From Hemicentrotus pulcherrimus (lineage: Eukaryota; Echinodermata; Echinoidea; Camarodonta; Strongylocentrotidae), in contig BEXV01000129.1 in the NCBI GenBank assembly GCA_003118195.1, positions 69,093 to 105,285 on the forward strand: DNA of 36,193 nt, given 5' to 3'. The notes below the pieces were generated by a model that was not told the origin of the DNA, did not search any database, and was given only the letters and a program-made list of their open reading frames with translations. Made by a program: the position numbers and the translations under genes. Of the stretch, positions 31,946 to 36,193 are shown piece by piece; positions within the stretch are counted from its first letter, which is position 1, and every line of letters begins with the position of its first letter.

Positions 31946-33043
31946 CCAAACAAATGTCTGATTTTCTTTTTACTTTATGGCAACAGCTGTGCCGCGAATT
32001 CCCAAGACAGGGAAAAGAGAAAGAAGGGACGGCAAAAAAACCAAAAAAAACAGCGCTCTTCAAATAGTCTCAGAGAAATGAAAACTAGACTTTGTTCCAG
32101 ACAAATTGTCATTAATTTTTACTGCGCATGAAGCACAGGCTCTGCAAAAAGTATTAAATTTACATGAATCTTTCCTATACATGAATTGGACTGTTTTATT
32201 CATTGAAGGGTGAGCCTTTGCAAAGTACGACAAAATTTGCTTTGTTCTTCAATACTTTTTGTTAAAAAGGGAAAGTTCATATTATGACTGAACCTATAAT
32301 TAATTTTAAAAAACATGTTCTGTTTTTCTAACAATGAAGGCTGAAAAACTTGATGATGAATTTCTATGATAAAATGAACAATTTTAGATACAATCTTCAC
32401 ATATAAAATGTCTCATTAACAACAGAACAAAGGACTCATACAAATATGAGCAAAAACTAGCCTCCATGTAATAACTGGATTATCTTTAACATTCTTTCTT
32501 TTTTTCAATGAAGAATTAGCATACAATGAAGTGGATGAAAATGATGGGATTCCTGGAAAGCAGACTAAATTGGCACTCGCATGAAAGGCAAATAAGTCTC
32601 TTCACTGAATGTCAAGTGTTATCCTCTGGGAATGTCTCTGCTTCAATCTCATTCCAACCAAGATTCAAGATGCAATGGAAAGAAAGAAAGAAGAAAAAAA
32701 AAGAGCGAGAGAGGCAACTATTGTATGATACTGGCCATAGATGGTTGGCATAATTGCATCTTCCATAATCCAGGCATGCCTTCATTCAATAACAATGAGT
32801 GAAAGTCAATCCAATCATAACTGCAATAGAAAGCCAATTGTGAATAAACTTTGACCTTCATGTTAGATTGTTTAGTATATTTTCAGCTTCATAAAAATCA
32901 CTATGATATCAAGAAACACTATATACAAAATGTTAGTGTAGCAATAGATCAAATTAAATCATACTTTGAGGGTGGAGGGGTAGGAAGGGGTAGTCTTAAC
33001 TATAGCATGCTTCATACATGGTCACTTGTCATTGGTGCTTTCT
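31946..33043. other. gene-free stretch, nothing recognised
   Basis: Short frames with Lys-rich runs from A tracts, no domain recognised. CAAAAAAACCAAAAAAAACAG is at 32033-32053. Confidence 0.5.
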
Positions 33044-33057
33044 CCCCCCCCCCCCCC
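33044..33057. repeat. poly(C) tract, 14 nt
   Basis: Fourteen consecutive C, 60 bp upstream of the 33118-33406 MITE. Confidence 0.95.
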
Positions 33058-33117
33058 TACACATCTGTACTGGCCATAGCACACAATGATAGATATAATA
33101 TCATACTGAGAATATTC

Positions 33118-33406
33118 CTGGGGGGTGTTTCACAAAGATTTTAAGTCGAACTTAAATCTAAGTTGGACTTAAAAATTATGGAGAACCATTTGTTGCCTTA
33201 AAATATAATATAAAATTCAAATATTTTAGACTTTTTAAAAATTCCACATCGACCACATGAGATCTCCGTGATAAAAGAAAATGTGAATGATTTGATTCAA
33301 CATTTTATGCCTTTAAAAAAAAAATTTTACAAAATATTTTCATAGCTGCTAATGGCTTTCCATAAAAGTTAAGTCCAACTTAGAATCTTTGTGAAACACC
33401 CCCCAG
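33118..33406. mobile_element. MITE with long arms, left arm internally duplicated
   Basis: Begins CTGGGGGGTGTTTCACAAAG (33118) and ends with its exact reverse complement at 33406; the first 23 bases pair perfectly. The similarity continues inward: AAGTTGGACTTAA and TTATGGA-A-CCATT occur on both arms. The left arm has an extra ~17-bp unit (TTTTAAGTCGAACTTAA before ATCTAAGTTGGACTTAA), a duplication not present on the right. The 289-bp unit could fold into one long hairpin. No clear target duplication and no coding. Confidence 0.9.
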
Positions 33407-33702
33407 ATCTATAGGATTTTGTTAATGAATGCACATACATTAACCTACTAGTAGGTTTTCATAGGAACCCCAAGAGGCCTTGGGACAATAATTTATTCAG
33501 AATAAAAGACAGACAAGAACGTATGGATGATTCATCCTGCCCTTCTCGTCACCATCATGTCTGTGTAGCTCACCAAGAAGCTATACAAGTGCATACATCA
33601 TGTTCAAAGCTACTTGAGATCACCTACATGTCACCTTCACTGTGGCCGCCCACCTACGAGTACGATACTTGTGTATCAGAATAAAGCATGAATTATTACT
33701 AT
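33407..33702. other. short gene-free stretch
   Basis: No supportable feature. Confidence 0.5.
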
Positions 33703-33726
33703 TTTGTTGTTGTTGTTGTTGTTGTT
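33703..33726. repeat. (TTG)8 microsatellite
   Basis: Eight TTG units without interruption. Confidence 0.97.
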
Positions 33727-33968
33727 CACTGAAGCTATCCCTTTTCTTCATTGTAGAGAATTAGAAAATGTGAAATTTCATTTGCCGTAATGTTTTCTTC
33801 CTTTTCTAGAAAGAAAAAAAGTTGGGAGTAGAAATTCCAACACATTTTACTACACATTGTCAGCCTACATTATCACACATATATACAGATGACCCTTTAT
33901 CTCAAATGTATTGCATTGTTCTATGTTGACTGTTGATGAATGATGTATGGAAATATGTTCCTGTTTTA

Positions 33969-34072
33969 AAAGATTGATAGAAGCTACAGCTACAGTGAAT
34001 GAACGACTGGACTAAGGAGGAAAGATTGATAGAAGCTACAGCTACAGTGAATGAACGACTGGACTAAGGAGG
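33969..34072. repeat. exact 52-bp tandem duplication
   Basis: 33969-34020 and 34021-34072 are identical over 52 bp (unit starts AAAGATTGATAGAAGCTACA). The unit contains the sub-repeat GCTACAGCTACAG. Zero differences imply a recent duplication, a polymorphism or an assembly error. Confidence 0.97.
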
Positions 34073-35430
34073 ATAATGTAAATATTCAATTGCTTTCCAA
34101 AAAGAACCGTGGCAGAGATTGAGCAAATAGACTCAATATTAATCACTACAATACCATAGGCCTATGTAGCATGGTAAATAGAGATTTCACTTTACTTTAG
34201 TGCGGTTCAGCATGCATTTTATTCATAAGAGTGAAATGAACTGTGATGGCTTTATTTATTTCCTAAGCGGTGAATGAATCTATCCTGCAATTGTGTTACA
34301 AAAAAAAATTACAATGGTTTTGTTGTCCTTCAACCACATCCTTTGTCTGTGATTACACAGGAAACCATCTACTTGGTACGATCATGACCATATTTGGCAT
34401 TCCACAATATGTTGGCTCAATGCTTGCCTTGTATTCATTGGTCAACCTAGTCATGCACCTGTGGCGCTGCAGGAGACCTTTGGCATTGGCAAATATATTC
34501 ACTTGCTGCTGCTGCTGCATCACAAGTGTGCCATGTATCACAAGTATTAAAGGGATGACAATCTAAACAAAGCATAAAAATTATTTTTAATTGTGCCTTG
34601 ACAGTTGACATTTTGGCTAAATCAAATTGAGAAGTCTCGCATCTGGATTTTAAAATCAATTCCTACAAATATAGTTTTATTTTACATACTATTTTGAGAT
34701 GTAATGTTGGTTTACATTTTACAAGAAGTGTGGGGAATTTTTCCTCCTTCCAGTTATACTATCATACTCAATAATCAAATATTGTCCCAACATGCCTCCA
34801 AATACTCAAAATCTTGATTTTATGATTTGTGTAAATTCTGTGGAGCAACATCATGCATGTTGGCTACAAATACAAAGTTTTGCCTCACTTATTTTTCTTC
34901 AAAACCATGAATACAAACAAATGCCTTTAAAGTTGGCTATATACTAGTGTGTATCTGCAACCATGCAGTAGACTGCGCATCTAATGATATTGAAAGATTC
35001 CTGATGCAATAGAGTATTTCACAATACCAGCATTGCATTCCACAAATTTTTATGATCTAGCTCGATGGATGAATGACAAATGATGAATACTGGTGTTTAC
35101 AGTTCACTGAAGTGGTTTAATAGAAACTCTTATAGTGACTCAGTCTGAAAGAAAATGCTGAATTATTATCAAAGAAGGATACTGTGCAAACTTGCACCTC
35201 CCATATCCTTTCTTTCAGCACTGCCTTGTTAAATGAGGGGGTCATACATTCAAGACGAAGCCAGAAGTTGGGAAAAGTGGAACACACATAATTAACTTAA
35301 AAATAATGTTTGCCTGTGCATTTTAGTCAATAGAATAGACCTTTTTCATTATGTCACCAAATTTAATGCATACATCTTTGTGAAGTACCTTGAAACTAAT
35401 TATTTCATTCACCTGTTAGATATCTGTATT
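34073..35430. other. gene-free stretch, nothing recognised
   Basis: A 98-codon plus frame (34270-34566) has a hydrophobic middle and a CTG repeat (34504-34518) translated as a Cys run. I recognise no domain, and opposed frames of 62 and 70 codons overlap it. TTAAAGGGATGACA at 34546 resembles a TTAA-element end but lacks a partner. Confidence 0.45.
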
Positions 35431-35552
35431 TCAATAGTCAGAATGCAAATTGCATACAGTATTTGTTGCTAAGTAGGACAAACATTATGGCTTGCCCTGC
35501 CTAACAACATGTAATATACATGTATATATGCATTTTGCATTCTGACTATTGA
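35431..35552. mobile_element. 122-bp inverted-repeat mini-element
   Basis: TCAATAGTCAGAATGCAAAT (35431, continuing TGCATA to 35456) is matched in reverse complement at 35527-35552, 25 of 26 identical. If the ends are taken as CAATAG/CTATTG, ATTT flanks both sides as a possible 4-bp target duplication. The short spacer contains ACATGTA words. No coding; it may be a MITE or a cruciform-forming sequence. Confidence 0.75.
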
Positions 35553-36025
35553 TTTAAAATTATTCATTACAGCTGAATGAAATGTTTGTATTAGGCACTT
35601 CAGGCATTAAATTTTTGTTAAATTGCGAAAATGGTCTGGATTTTGAATTCATATTTTCTCAATTAATTCATTAGAACAATTTTATAAAGCACAGCTACTT
35701 TATAAATATATTCAAGTGTGCTGTCATGAAGAAAAAAGACTCCAAACAGTGAGCGCTACTTTACAGACACACAATTAAAAAAAAAAAGTTTTCTAAACTA
35801 AACAAAATCTTGAAAAGGATAAATATAGCAAGAAAAAAATTATTTGAATGTAAGGCGCACTTAAGCTGTGAGGAAGTGAAACTCGATAACACACTTATAT
35901 TATTATCTTATTTGTTGGCAAATAAAACCGGCAAAGTCTTCCCCTTAGCAAATCATTTGAACATAAGACCGGGGAAACAAACAAACTTATTTCTGACCTC
36001 TTGTTTTATTTTCATCATCAAGCAG
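35553..36025. other. gene-free A+T-rich stretch
   Basis: An A11 run is near 35777-35787. A plus frame starting at 35810 runs to 36076 without a recognisable domain. Confidence 0.5.
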
Positions 36026-36072
36026 GATATTCACCTAACAAGTTCTCTGAAGACGGGACGTCCGGTCTTGAT
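36026..36072 (+). other. possible 47-nt exon (speculative)
   Basis: An acceptor-like TTTTATTTTCATCATCAAGC-AG ends at 36025, and a donor-like GAT|GTAAGA follows 36072. The enclosed 47 nt are less A+T-rich than their surroundings, and one frame reads YSPNKFSEDGTSGLD without a stop. No neighbouring exon is visible and I recognise no protein. Matches of this kind to splice consensus arise often by chance. Confidence 0.12.
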
Positions 36073-36178
36073 GTAAGATAATAGAGGCCTTCCGCTCTAC
36101 CTGTAGACCTGGTGTTTTGGCTCTGTATGGACAGAACTAATGGAATTCTGTAAAACTCATCACTGCTTACATCTGCCA

Positions 36179-36193
36179 CCCCCCCCCCCCCCC
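36179..36193. repeat. poly(C) tract of at least 15 nt at window end
   Basis: The window terminates inside an uninterrupted C run, so its true length is unknown. If the window is a whole contig, the homopolymer may be what ended it. Confidence 0.95.

Noticed and set aside
34270..34566. 98-codon plus frame with hydrophobic segment and Cys run
   Set aside because: The Cys run is a CTG repeat, opposed frames overlap it on the other strand, and no family is recognisable.
35965..36069. 8-bp inverted repeat AAGACCGG/CCGGTCTT as transposon ends
   Set aside because: Too short, with no extension of the arms and no flanking duplication.

Overview
This is A+T-rich eukaryotic nuclear DNA (about two thirds A+T by eye) from what is most likely a marine invertebrate deuterostome, with a sea urchin or related echinoderm as my best guess. 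That guess is inference. It rests on very frequent palindromes TACATGTA and AGGCCTA, a tRNA-derived SINE with a TTTGGCAAG/CCCAGGT core, many short inverted-repeat DNA elements with TTAA target sites, TTAGGG-type telomere-like tracts, many poly(C)/poly(G) runs, and no compact operon-like coding. I find no convincing protein-coding gene, tRNA, rRNA or CRISPR array. The longest open frames (149 and 140 codons) are low-complexity or of a length expected by chance. The window reads as intergenic or long-intron DNA in which the recognisable content is mobile-element debris.

Layout. 1-5 kb: copy 1 of a 145-bp MITE (309-453), a decayed SINE (about 1850-2106), a hairpin (2432-2505), small tandem repeats. 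5-9 kb: a 0.5-kb TTAA-flanked element (5320-5869), then unique DNA with a CA microsatellite. 9.6-12.3 kb: a weak exon-like block (9619-9803), a 440-bp Harbinger-like element with TTA duplication (9860-10299), a 1,111-bp element with 24-bp termini (10983-12093), and directly at its right edge a 96-bp exact duplication around a single N (12094-12286), which looks like an unmerged contig overlap. 13.5-17.7 kb: a second TTAA element (13567-14006), two decayed reverse-transcriptase pieces of a LINE on the minus strand (14750-14930 and 15464-15715), a trinucleotide tract, and a third TTAA element (17297-17670).

18.9-26 kb: a 213-bp inverted-repeat element carrying a TTAGGG-like array (18933-19145), a fuller SINE (22763-23013), MITE copy 2 (25178-25332) and a second telomere-like element in the opposite sense (about 25679-25880). 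26-29 kb: CpG-bearing inverted-repeat remnants (26589-26810; 27304-27800 with a 15-bp triplicated repeat) and a 130-nt pure polypurine tract. 29.3-36 kb: a fourth TTAA element (29301-29795) holding a second repeat whose 57-bp core recurs almost unchanged at 31889-31945, a long-armed MITE (33118-33406), an exact 52-bp tandem duplication (33969-34072), a 122-bp inverted repeat (35431-35552), and a 15-nt poly(C) run at the very end.

No genes act together here. The informative content is the repeat families, their boundaries and target-site duplications, and one assembly junction. Family names are from termini and target sites only; no database search was possible.
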